From: JAQBQB01 sp963757185 | Lineage (GTDB): Bacteria; Gemmatimonadota; Gemmatimonadetes; Gemmatimonadales; Gemmatimonadaceae | Length of the DNA stretch: 64,000 bases | NCBI GenBank assembly: GCA_963757185.1 | Contig: CAVWQI010000010.1 | Coordinates: forward strand, 186,001-250,000 | Reading direction: 5' to 3' | Shown here: positions 52,800 to 64,000 of the stretch, piece after piece | Layout of the letters: every line of letters starts with the position of its first letter | Numbering within the stretch: the first letter of the stretch is position 1 | Made by a program: the position numbers and the translations under genes | Notes under the pieces: model-generated | What the model was told of the DNA's origin: nothing | The model's input: the letters and a program-made list of their open reading frames with translations, nothing else | Databases searched by the model: none

Positions 52800-53846
52800 T
52801 CAGAAGATCCGCTGTCCTCCGGCGAGAATGTCGTTCAGTGCGTCTTGGAAATGCGTCGTCGATTCGGCGAAGTCGCGGCCGACCTGTTCGACGTACTCTT
52901 CCTGAGACTTCTTGATCTCGTCGCGAAAAAGCTCGCGCAGAGTTCCATCGCGAAGGCCCTCGTCGCGCCGCTGCGGGAAGTACGTCACCAGATCGGACAC
53001 GAGCGCGCGCGCCAGTCGCCGCGCCTTCGCGTTCGGATCGTTGGCGAGAAACGGATTGATCGGCGCGCGCGTCGGCGTAGACGGCGACCCACCGGCCGCC
53101 GCGCCGGTTGTGGGCGCTGACGGCGCTGAGGGCGCTGTGGGCGGCACCGGTCGCGGAGCGATCGGCGTCGCGGGTCGCGCCGGCGTGCTCTGCGCGGGTC
53201 TGACCGCGGGACGCAGCGCGCCGCCGTGTGCAACCGCTGGAGGCACGGGCATCGAACCGGACGGCCTAGGCGCCAGAGGCGGACGCTGAGCACCGGCGGG
53301 TCCTGCGAACGGCGGTTGAGCCGGACGCGGCGCCGATGATGCCGGTGGGGTCGATGGTCCCCGGGCCGCGAAAACAACCGGCCGCGACGACGGGGCCGAC
53401 TGAATCGGCGTGGACGCGGCTGGTGCCGCGGGCGGCGCTGACGGCGGCTGGCTTGCCGCAGGCCGATGCGTGGTCGGAGTAGGCGTCGCGGGCCGGGAAG
53501 CCGGCGTCGGAAACGGTATCGCCGCGGGCGGTGACGCCGCCGCCGGAGTCGCGATAGAGGGGCGATGTGGCGGCGTTGGCGTGGAAACGAGCCGTGGCGC
53601 CGGGGTCGGAGGAGTGGCTGCCGGTGCCGGCGTCGGCACGGAACTCGGCGAGAAGCTAGGCGGCGGAGCGCCAAGCGACATGGGTGTCGCGGCCGGCGCG
53701 GGCCCGAACTCTTCCTCGATCGGAGCGCCCGCCCCGACGATGATGACGCCGCCGCACACCGAGCACCGCGCACGGACGCCGCCCGACGGTACTTTCGCCG
53801 GATCGACGCGGAACACCGAGTTGCACTCCGGACACGAAACGTTCAC
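52800..53846 (-). CDS. MJ0042 zinc-ribbon protein with long Pro/Ala-rich linker
   Basis: The 348-residue protein starts with an MJ0042-type zinc ribbon (VSCPECNSVFRVDPAKVPSGGVRARCSVCG). A disordered region of about 220 residues rich in Pro, Ala, Ser and Thr follows. The C-terminal ~80 residues are compact and helical (AKARRLARALVSDLVTYFPQRRDEGLRDGTLRELFRDEIKKSQEEYVEQVG). A similar architecture occurs in Deltaproteobacterial proteins of unknown role. GTG 53846 overlaps the stop of the GGDDF gene, so the two are probably co-translated. No enzymatic motif is seen. Confidence 0.8.
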   Translation of the reverse strand: MNVSCPECNSVFRVDPAKVPSGGVRARCSVCGGVIIVGAGAPIEEEFGPAPAATPMSLGAPPPSFSPSSVPTPAPAATPPTPAPRLVSTPTPPHRPSIATPAAASPPAAIPFPTPASRPATPTPTTHRPAASQPPSAPPAAPAASTPIQSAPSSRPVVFAARGPSTPPASSAPRPAQPPFAGPAGAQRPPLAPRPSGSMPVPPAVAHGGALRPAVRPAQSTPARPATPIAPRPVPPTAPSAPSAPTTGAAAGGSPSTPTRAPINPFLANDPNAKARRLARALVSDLVTYFPQRRDEGLRDGTLRELFRDEIKKSQEEYVEQVGRDFAESTTHFQDALNDILAGGQRIF

Positions 53847-54889
53847 TTGACCTTTTTCCCTCCGCTTTCGGATCGAGCACTTCCTTCCGCATTTCCGCTG
53901 CCCGTGACGCCGCCGTGCGACAGCGCGCGCTCCGGCTCTCCAGGGCGCTCGGTCACGGCGTCGGTCCGGCGGTCGATCGAATACACCGAACCGGGCAGCG
54001 TCTTCGCGTAGCTCTTCATCTCGGTCGCCAGCGCGCTCACCTGCGCCGCGTGACCGAACCGGCGCCGCTCGTTCGTCACCACGCCGATCGAGACCGTCAT
54101 CAATGGTACGCGGTGAAGCTGGCCTCGGCGATCCTTGCCGAAGAAATAGCCTGCCCGCCGGTCCTGCTCCGAATACTGGTACGGAATGAGAGTATCGAAG
54201 ATCGAAACGATCTCCTCGCACACCACGTTCACGTCCGGCAGCGGCACGATGAAGATGAAATCGTCGCCGCCGATGTGCCCCACGAACCCGTGCTCGTGAC
54301 ACTGACCCTTCACCACGTCGTGGAGGATCTGCGCGAGAATCCTGATGACGCGATCCCCCTCGTGGTAAGAGTATCGGTCGTTGAACTCCTTGAAGTGATC
54401 GAGGTCGGCGTAGCAGGCGGCGAACAGCGCGCCTGACTCGAGGCGGCGGCCGATGTCCCCCTCGATCTCCACCGCGCCGGGCAGGCGTGTGGACGGATGC
54501 ACATACAGGTCCCGATCCGACCGGTGCAGAACGGCCGCCAGGCGTACCGCGATTTCGTTCGGCGAAGTGGCGTTGCGAATGACCTCGTCGGCGCCGGCCT
54601 CGAAGGCGGCCTGAAACATCGAGCTGTCGTCTCCGACGAGAGCAACGGCCGGCACGATGCCGGTATACGAGTCCGACTTGAGCCGACGCAGCGCGTCGAG
54701 AATCCGCGGCGTGGCGTTCCGTGCGTCGAACACGACCACGCGCGGACGGCTGCGGAGCGCGATCGACATCAGCGCGTCGACGTCCGTGAGCGCGACGACG
54801 GGGACGTTGAGCGCCGCGAGCCATCGGTCGATTGGCTCGAGCGGCGCGGCGCCTTCGCCGGAAAACAGGATCGCGCTAACGGTAGCCAC
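53843..54889 (-). CDS. Receiver-like plus GGDEF-family protein with GGDDF signature
   Basis: The 348-residue protein has an N-terminal ~125-residue receiver-like domain (RPRVVVFDARNATPRILDALRRLK, VALVGDDSSMFQAAFEAGADEVI). A GGDEF-type domain follows (FAACYADLDHFKEFNDRYSYHEGDRVIRILAQIL, GFVGHIGGDDFIFIVPL, MTVSIGVVTN). The signature is GGDDF, a one-step acidic substitution of GGDEF, so activity as a diguanylate cyclase is possible but unproven. It has no EAL domain and ends in a charged tail (GGKKVK). Confidence 0.87.
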   Translation of the reverse strand: MATVSAILFSGEGAAPLEPIDRWLAALNVPVVALTDVDALMSIALRSRPRVVVFDARNATPRILDALRRLKSDSYTGIVPAVALVGDDSSMFQAAFEAGADEVIRNATSPNEIAVRLAAVLHRSDRDLYVHPSTRLPGAVEIEGDIGRRLESGALFAACYADLDHFKEFNDRYSYHEGDRVIRILAQILHDVVKGQCHEHGFVGHIGGDDFIFIVPLPDVNVVCEEIVSIFDTLIPYQYSEQDRRAGYFFGKDRRGQLHRVPLMTVSIGVVTNERRRFGHAAQVSALATEMKSYAKTLPGSVYSIDRRTDAVTERPGEPERALSHGGVTGSGNAEGSARSESGGKKVK

Positions 54890-55029
54890 TCTATTGCGTC
54901 GTCGGCGGGGTGGAGCGGCGTGAAGAAGCGCGCCCGTTGCAGGCGCGAACTCGAATCAAATCAAACGAAGACGCGCGGACAGTTCCAGCGCCCGCCCGCG
55001 GTTCGCGGCCGTCACCCGGATGAAACCGG
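54890..55029. other. Intergenic gap without supported gene
   Basis: This 140-base gap separates the GGDDF gene from the DUF5683-like gene upstream of it. I see no convincing terminator or promoter. An extra G in the C8 tract at 55073-55080 would extend the DUF5683-like frame through most of this gap, but I cannot judge whether that tail is real. Confidence 0.3.
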
Positions 55030-55875
55030 TCACCAGCGCGCGCTCGCACTGAGCGACGCGCCCGGCCGTCCGCCCCCCCCGGCTTCAGGACGAATCTGCA
55101 ACCGGAACGTCGCGAACGCGTCGACCATGCTCAGCACGTGGTTCGCGGCGATGAAGAGCAGATCCTGAACCGCGGCGTGGGCCGCGTCGTTGCGCTTGTC
55201 GGTCGTCCGGATGTACTGGTCGTACTGCAGCTGCGCGTTCCGCCAGGACCACTGGAAATTCGGCTTGACCGCCTGCGCCTCGTACGCGGCCAACGCCGCG
55301 CTCGTCGTGGCGTTCGTCGCCAGCAGCTGCTGCCAAAGATGGCCGTTGTACGTCAGCGAGTCGGTCTCGGGAACGACCGTCCCGTTGTTGTTCATCGAAT
55401 AGACGCCGCTCTCGAGAAAGTCTCGCATGCTCTCGTAGTACGACCAGGCGCCGTCGGGCGGCGCGCTCGAGAAGTGAGATCGCGCGACCGTGCGCGCGAT
55501 CGCTTTGAACGCCGCCTCCTGCTGCGACTGCTCGTGCCAGCTCTTGCTGAGCCGCCACCACCCGACCAACTCCGCGGCGGTGTAGACGATGAAGCGTTGG
55601 TTGCCGAGGGCGAGCTGCCCGATCCCCGGAACGATGGCCGACCCGATCGGGGCGAGACGCCGGAGGCCCATGTCAGAGATGCCGGGCGTGGTGCGCCGGA
55701 CCGAATCGACTCGAAACGTGAGCGATGAGTCGGGCGCCGCGCGCTCGGCCCGCGTCACGCCCGCGGGCTCCACGCCGGCGAGGCCCTGCGCGCGAGCGGG
55801 ACCGCTAAAGAGCGCGGTGATTCCCGCCGCCAGTGAAAAGATCGCGGCTATTCGTCCGGCGGTTCGCAGCGGCAT
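55030..55875 (-). CDS. DUF5683-like exported protein
   Basis: The 281-residue protein has a signal peptide (MPLRTAGRIAAIFSLAAGITALF...ARAQ). The conserved part is RRLAPIGSAIVPGIGQLALGNQRFIVYTAAELVGWWRLSK and DLLFIAANHVLSMVDAFATFRLQI, typical of DUF5683-type membrane proteins that follow PorV/PorQ-like genes. Function unknown. The last ~15 residues begin at GGGG coded by a G8 tract (55073-55080) and look unlike the family, so the C-terminus may be affected by a length error. ATG 55875 overlaps the PorV/PorQ-like stop by one base. Confidence 0.72.
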   Translation of the reverse strand: MPLRTAGRIAAIFSLAAGITALFSGPARAQGLAGVEPAGVTRAERAAPDSSLTFRVDSVRRTTPGISDMGLRRLAPIGSAIVPGIGQLALGNQRFIVYTAAELVGWWRLSKSWHEQSQQEAAFKAIARTVARSHFSSAPPDGAWSYYESMRDFLESGVYSMNNNGTVVPETDSLTYNGHLWQQLLATNATTSAALAAYEAQAVKPNFQWSWRNAQLQYDQYIRTTDKRNDAAHAAVQDLLFIAANHVLSMVDAFATFRLQIRPEAGGGGRPGASLSASARW

Positions 55876-56843
55876 CAATAGAGATATCTCAATGCGACGT
55901 ACGTGGGCGTCACGCCGGACTGCTGGCTGACGTCGTTCAGCATCCGCGCGAGGTCGATGTGCAGCCTCCCCGTCGAGATGCCCGCACCGAACGTGAGCCC
56001 CGATCCCGTCGGCCCATTCACCACGTAGCCTCCACGCAGCTGATACCGTTCCATGAACGATAGCTCACCGCCAAGGTTGAGCCCCGGCGTGCCGGCGTCC
56101 GAGAGCCGCCACACAAGATCGGCGGCCGCGCGCACCCGCACGTCTTTCGGCAGCTGGGCGAACTTTGGCGCCGCGGCGAAGCCCAGGTACAACCGGCCGG
56201 GCAGCGCGTCCGCCTGCGGCGTGTCGTTTACCTGCAGCTTGAACCCGACGTTCCGAACCGCTGCGCCGACCGTCACGACCGAGTCGTCCGTCACCAGATA
56301 CTGCGCCCCGAGATCCAGCGCGCCGGTTTGTGGTGATGCCGTATTGCCGATCGTGAATGAGCAATCGCCCGTGCATGGGAAGCCGATTCGGAGGAGCTTC
56401 GCGGTGAGGCCGAACGCGAACCGGTCGCCGAACGGCGCCGCGAAAGTGGCGGCGAGGATCGTCCCCGTCTGCGCGAACTTGCCGGTCAGCTGCTGGTTCG
56501 AGTCGGCCGCGTCCTGCTCGCCGTAGTTGAGGTAGCGCAGGCTGAGTCCCACCGCTCCCACGCGCGGCACGCCGTAGATGACCGAGACTCCGAGGTCGGC
56601 ACCGGTCTGCGTCGCGAGCGTCTGCGTGATCTGCATCGACGCCTCGCGCGGACCGCGGGCGATCAAAGCGGGATTCCACCAGAGCGCGTCGGAGCCAACG
56701 GCGAGCGCGGTGCCCGCCTGACCCATCCCGACCGTGCGCGCGCCTATCGGGAGCAGAAAATCCAAACCGCCCTGCGCTCCATTCCCGCTCTGCGCGCGCG
56801 CGGAGCGGGGAAAGCGATGGCGGCGACCAGCAACGGCACCCAC
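55875..56843 (-). CDS. PorV/PorQ-like outer membrane beta-barrel protein, signal peptide in another frame
   Basis: The mature region reads GLDFLLPIGARTVGMGQAGTALAVGSDALWWNPALIA, as in PorV/PorQ and other UPF0164/FadL-like barrels. Repeating amphipathic strands follow, and the end is VALRYLY (aromatic terminus). In-frame translation from GTG 56843 gives no signal peptide. One frame away, from TTG 56890, a good signal peptide is coded (LLWVPLLVAAIAF). Adding one base near the G4 run at 56807-56810 would join it to RSARAQSGNG with an ARA-Q cleavage site. A lost base is therefore likely. The role in this phylum is unknown; PorV serves type IX secretion in Bacteroidetes. Confidence 0.75.
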   Translation of the reverse strand: MGAVAGRRHRFPRSARAQSGNGAQGGLDFLLPIGARTVGMGQAGTALAVGSDALWWNPALIARGPREASMQITQTLATQTGADLGVSVIYGVPRVGAVGLSLRYLNYGEQDAADSNQQLTGKFAQTGTILAATFAAPFGDRFAFGLTAKLLRIGFPCTGDCSFTIGNTASPQTGALDLGAQYLVTDDSVVTVGAAVRNVGFKLQVNDTPQADALPGRLYLGFAAAPKFAQLPKDVRVRAAADLVWRLSDAGTPGLNLGGELSFMERYQLRGGYVVNGPTGSGLTFGAGISTGRLHIDLARMLNDVSQQSGVTPTYVALRYLY

Positions 56844-56895
56844 AGGAGGCGGCCGCGGCGGAACGACAGCCGGCGACGCGCTGAGACCAACTTCG

Positions 56896-57069
56896 TCAGA
56901 ACGGCGTCGCCTCGTCGATGAGCATGACTGGAATCCCGTCGCGCACGGCGTAGCGCAGCCGGCACTTGTGGCAAACGAGCACCGATTCGGTCTCGATGAA
57001 TTCGAGATCGCCCTTGCACTTCGGGCAGACCAGAATGGCGAGCAGTTGCTCGGGCGGACGCGTCGTCAT
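56896..57069 (-). CDS. Trm112/UPF0434-family zinc-ribbon protein
   Basis: The 57-residue protein has two CX2C pairs (LVCPKCKGDLEF and LVCHKCRLRYAVRDGIPVML), the diagnostic pattern of bacterial UPF0434/Trm112 proteins. Eukaryotic Trm112 activates methyltransferases; the bacterial role is unclear. ATG 57069 overlaps the era stop. Confidence 0.88.
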   Translation of the reverse strand: MTTRPPEQLLAILVCPKCKGDLEFIETESVLVCHKCRLRYAVRDGIPVMLIDEATPF

Positions 57070-57947
57070 GGGGATCTGTCCTCGGGAATCGTGTAACCAA
57101 GCCGCGCGAGCGCGCTCGGATTGCGTCGCCAGTTTGGTAGGACCTTGACCCACAGGTCGAGGTAAACGGGCGACCCCACGAGCGTCTCGATCTTCCGGCG
57201 GGCGTCGCGCCCAATGTCGCGAATCCGCCGGCCCCCCGAGCCGATGAGGATGCGCTTCTGACTGTCGCGCTCGACATGGAGGACCGCTCGAATGTACACC
57301 GGCGTTTGCGATTCTCGGAACTCCTCGATGACGCACGCCACCCCATATGGCAACTCTTCATCGAGCTGCTCGAAGGCCGTCTCACGGACCAGCTCGGCCG
57401 CAAAGAATCTCACCGTCTGGGTGCTGAGCTCGTCTTCCGGGTAGAGAAAAGGGCTCTCGGGAAGAAGCGAAGCCAGGCGAGCGACGAGCGCGTCGATGCC
57501 CTCTCCGGTGGCCGCGCTGACAAGGGCCGCATCGGGAATGCGGGCCGCCATCGCGGTACGGTCAGCCGAGCTGAGAAGATCGAGCTTGTTCATCGCCAGC
57601 ACGACGGCCGCGCGCGGCGGGCGGTCGAGGCCGGCCACGGCGACCAGTGACTCCGGCTCGCCGGAGGTGGCGTCGACGAGATAGAGAATGACGTCGGCGT
57701 CGCGCAGCGCGGCGAGGGCCGTAGCGCGCATGGCGCGCTGGAGCGCGTAGCGCGGATCGAGGAGCCCCGGCGTGTCCAGGAGGACGATCTGCGCGTCGGC
57801 GGTGGAGTGGATGCCGACGATGCGATCGCGCGTGGACTGCGGCTTGGGGCTGACGATCGCGAGCTTTTCGCCGACGATGCGATTGAGCAGCGTCGACTTG
57901 CCCGCGTTGGGTTTTCCGGCGACGGTGACGATACCCGCTCGAGGCAC
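57066..57947 (-). CDS. era: GTPase Era
   Basis: Era binds the 3' end of 16S rRNA and aids 30S assembly. The 293-residue protein has G1 AGKPNAGKSTLLNRI, G2/G3 KPQSTRDRIVG and DTPGL, G4 NKLDL, and the C-terminal KH domain (ERDSQKRILIGSGGRRIRDIGRDARRKIE). The GTG start is the only good one. The rRNA operon lies directly upstream. Confidence 0.96.
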   Translation of the reverse strand: MPRAGIVTVAGKPNAGKSTLLNRIVGEKLAIVSPKPQSTRDRIVGIHSTADAQIVLLDTPGLLDPRYALQRAMRATALAALRDADVILYLVDATSGEPESLVAVAGLDRPPRAAVVLAMNKLDLLSSADRTAMAARIPDAALVSAATGEGIDALVARLASLLPESPFLYPEDELSTQTVRFFAAELVRETAFEQLDEELPYGVACVIEEFRESQTPVYIRAVLHVERDSQKRILIGSGGRRIRDIGRDARRKIETLVGSPVYLDLWVKVLPNWRRNPSALARLGYTIPEDRSP

Positions 57948-58057
57948 AGACTGGTAGGAAGAAGGCGCTGGACGGCGGGACAGCGGGACGGCTCGATAGC
58001 GGCCGGGTCAAAACGGCTGTGATGCCGTCAAGCTGTCGAGCGTTAGTCCGGATGTAC

Positions 58058-58087
58058 AAATGCCTCAGCCAAAAGGCTGAGGCATTT
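58058..58087 (-). terminator. rRNA operon terminator
   Basis: A perfect 13-bp stem, AAATGCCTCAGCC with its exact complement, has an AAAA loop. It lies about 35 bases beyond the 5S gene, between it and era. The remaining sequence from 57948 to 58122 shows no gene. Confidence 0.9.
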
Positions 58088-58122
58088 GAAGGTCAGCGAC
58101 CGGGTGGTCGGAGACCAGGGGG

Positions 58123-58239
58123 TGCCGGCGACGGCCTACTCTCCCGCGCTCTCGCGAGCGGAGTACCATCGGCGCTGTAGGGCTTAACGATCGTGTTCGG
58201 AATGGGAACGAGTGTGGCCCCTACGCTCTAGTCGCCAGC
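58123..58239 (-). rRNA. rrf: 5S ribosomal RNA
   Basis: The - strand begins near GCTGGCGACTAGAGCG and contains the conserved CACTCGTTCCCATTCCGAAC and GGAGAGTAGG segments, with complementary ends. Length is about 117 bases; ends are approximate. Confidence 0.93.
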
Positions 58240-58245
58240 GAAATC

Positions 58246-58259
58246 GGTTGTCAAAGAAC
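58246..58259 (-). promoter_or_regulatory. boxA-like antitermination element in the 23S-5S spacer
   Basis: The - strand reads GTTCTTTGACAACC, close to the Escherichia coli rrn boxA core (GCTCTTTAACAA). NusB-NusE would bind it to keep rRNA transcription processive. Confidence 0.55.
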
Positions 58260-58300
58260 GACAAACAACGACAAAAAAAAGAAAGAGGAATGACGACGGA

Positions 58301-61481
<3,181 letters not shown>

Positions 61482-61637
61482 ATCCGTTGTCAAACAGCGT
61501 CGACGCTCGCGGTCCGAAGACCGGGCGTCTCAGCGAAAATCAAACGTGGGAAGAGAGATGTACGAGACGAGCGACTTACGGAGTCTTTCCGTCACCAACT
61601 ACGCCGAAGCGCAGCGGGACTTACTCGACGATTCCGT

Positions 61638-63163
<1,526 letters not shown>

Positions 63164-63358
63164 GTATTTGACTAGCTCGTTCAGACCCCGCTGTCTCACG
63201 CTGTCGCTTTCGCTTAAGCGAAGACAGCGCGTCCGAATCACGAAATGTTCAGGTTTGAACTCTCCCCTTGGGCCCCGAACGAGCACCAAGGATTAACGAG
63301 TTCGCCTCGCACATCCGTTCTTCCCACGTTCGATTATCAATCAGCGATTGCAATAAAC

Positions 63359-63377
63359 CTGTCGCAAACCGCGACAG
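63359..63377 (-). other. Hairpin near the rRNA transcript start
   Basis: A 7-bp stem CTGTCGC/GCGACAG with a 5-base loop lies 6 bases downstream of the -10 box, so it would form at or near the 5' end of the transcript. The remaining leader up to the 16S gene contains another palindrome (TTCGCTTAAGCGAA near 63210) and no gene. Confidence 0.55.
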
Positions 63378-63383
63378 CCTTCA

Positions 63384-63412
63384 ATTATATCCGCGCGTAA
63401 CGCTTGCGTCAA
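63384..63412 (-). promoter_or_regulatory. rRNA operon promoter
   Basis: On the - strand TTGACG (63412-63407), a 17-base spacer and a perfect TATAAT (63389-63384). An AAAATTT tract just upstream (about 63425-63431) resembles an UP element. It lies about 220 bases before the 16S gene. Confidence 0.88.
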
Positions 63413-63750
63413 GCGCGAAAGCCAAATTTTCGAGGGTGGTCTGCCCGCCTTTTCACGCTCCCGGCGCCACTCGCACTCCATCCTCACGGACTCGTGCGAC
63501 GCGTTCTCCCAGGTTCTCGGCGGGCCTTGATTCTACCTACGGATCACCGCCGAAACAACCCCTATTTTCAGAGGCCTTTCGCGCGTGTCCATGTCCTTCG
63601 CGAGCATCCTCTCTGCGGCGAGTTCCGAGCCTCGAACCACATCCGAACTCGACCGCGAACGACGCTCGCCAGAAAACCCCGCACTGTCGCCGAGGTTCCT
63701 TCTCTTGTGCTGCTCACAACAACGGCCGGCCATTCATCGGCCGACCGCAA

Positions 63751-63823
63751 TGGGCCGTGTAGGAATCGAACCTACAACCTAGCGATTAAGAGTCGCTTGC
63801 TCTGCCAATTGAGCTAACGGCCC
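63751..63823 (-). tRNA. tRNA-Lys (anticodon CTT)
   Basis: A full cloverleaf: acceptor GGGCCGT/ACGGCCC, D-arm GCTCAATTGGCAGAGC, anticodon loop CTCTTAA and T-arm TGTAGGTTCGATTCCTACA. CCA is not encoded. Confidence 0.95.
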
Positions 63824-63866
63824 TTTCCAGGGCTCTCTCGCGTACGCAATCGTTCAGCCGGTCGTG

Positions 63867-63943
63867 TGGCGCGCCAGGAGGGAGTCGAACCCCCGACCCA
63901 CAGCTTAGAAGGCTGTTGCTCTATCCACCTGAGCTACTGGCGC
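63867..63943 (-). tRNA. tRNA-Arg (anticodon TCT)
   Basis: A cloverleaf with acceptor GCGCCAG/CTGGCGC, anticodon loop CTTCTAA and T-arm GGGGGTTCGACTCCC. The - strand continues G-CCA, so the 3' CCA is encoded, unlike the other two tRNA genes here. The 57 bases beyond it to the window edge show no feature. Confidence 0.95.
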
Positions 63944-64000
63944 TTCTCACCAATGGTGCCACGCGATCGTACCGCCCTTCCCCCTTCCCCAAACCCCGCA

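Overview
This 64 kb window is a GC-rich chromosomal segment from a Gram-negative (LPS-making) bacterium. Its core is made of housekeeping and envelope genes rather than an accessory island. The best guess is Gemmatimonadota. The window carries lipid A synthesis genes with an lpxC-fabZ fusion, Lpt and Lol transport genes, BamA and Skp. It also has traits more familiar from Gram-positives: McsA-McsB-ClpC and the bacillithiol enzyme BshC. The complete 16S gene at 61638-63163 is the decisive test of the assignment.

The first 14.3 kb read on the + strand. They hold the end of a KpsF-type sugar-phosphate isomerase, then lptC, a long lptA/OstA-like gene, lptB with an unusual N-terminal extension, and rpoN. 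A surface-glycan set follows: a GT2 and a GT4 glycosyltransferase, a UPF0104 flippase-like membrane protein and a YfhO-like giant membrane protein. Next come a lipoprotein with bacterial Ig-like domains and a propeller-like C-terminal half, a polyprenol-phosphate glycosyltransferase and dapF. A terminator hairpin closes this half.

From 14.5 to 58 kb everything reads on the - strand. Neighbours are tightly packed, and many start and stop codons overlap as ATGA or GTGA. In transcription order (high to low coordinate) the blocks are: (1) era, a Trm112-like ribbon, a PorV/PorQ-like membrane protein, a DUF5683-like protein, a GGDDF-type signalling protein, an MJ0042 zinc-ribbon protein, prfB with a programmed +1 frameshift, lysS, lolC/E, lolD, mcsA, mcsB, clpC, terminator; (2) bamA, skp, lpxD, lpxC-fabZ, lpxA, a Gfo/Idh/MocA oxidoreductase, lpxB, a DUF374 acyltransferase, lpxK, then gdhA, rlmH, bshC, murJ, uvrC, thrC, larC, a secreted TPR protein, terminator; (3) a PDZ/radical-SAM/DUF512 protein, der, plsY, gpsA, a MerR regulator, surE, pcm, acylphosphatase, apt, tRNA-Arg(CCT) and a membrane-anchored TPR protein.

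The last 6 kb hold an rRNA operon on the - strand (16S-23S-5S). It has a near-consensus promoter, boxA-like elements, a 23S processing stem, no tRNA in the spacer and a strong terminator. Two tRNA genes (Lys-CTT, Arg-TCT) lie upstream of it.

Four genes (yfhO-like, lpxD, mcsA, the PorV/PorQ-like gene) are broken by what looks like loss of exactly one base, each at or near a G/C homopolymer. This most likely reflects consensus errors in the assembly, but it should be checked before these genes are called pseudogenes. I found no CRISPR array, insertion sequence, prophage or toxin-antitoxin module. The most interesting points are the LptB extension, the oxidoreductase sitting between lpxA and lpxB, the protein-arginine-kinase operon in an LPS-bearing cell, and the prfB frameshift site.
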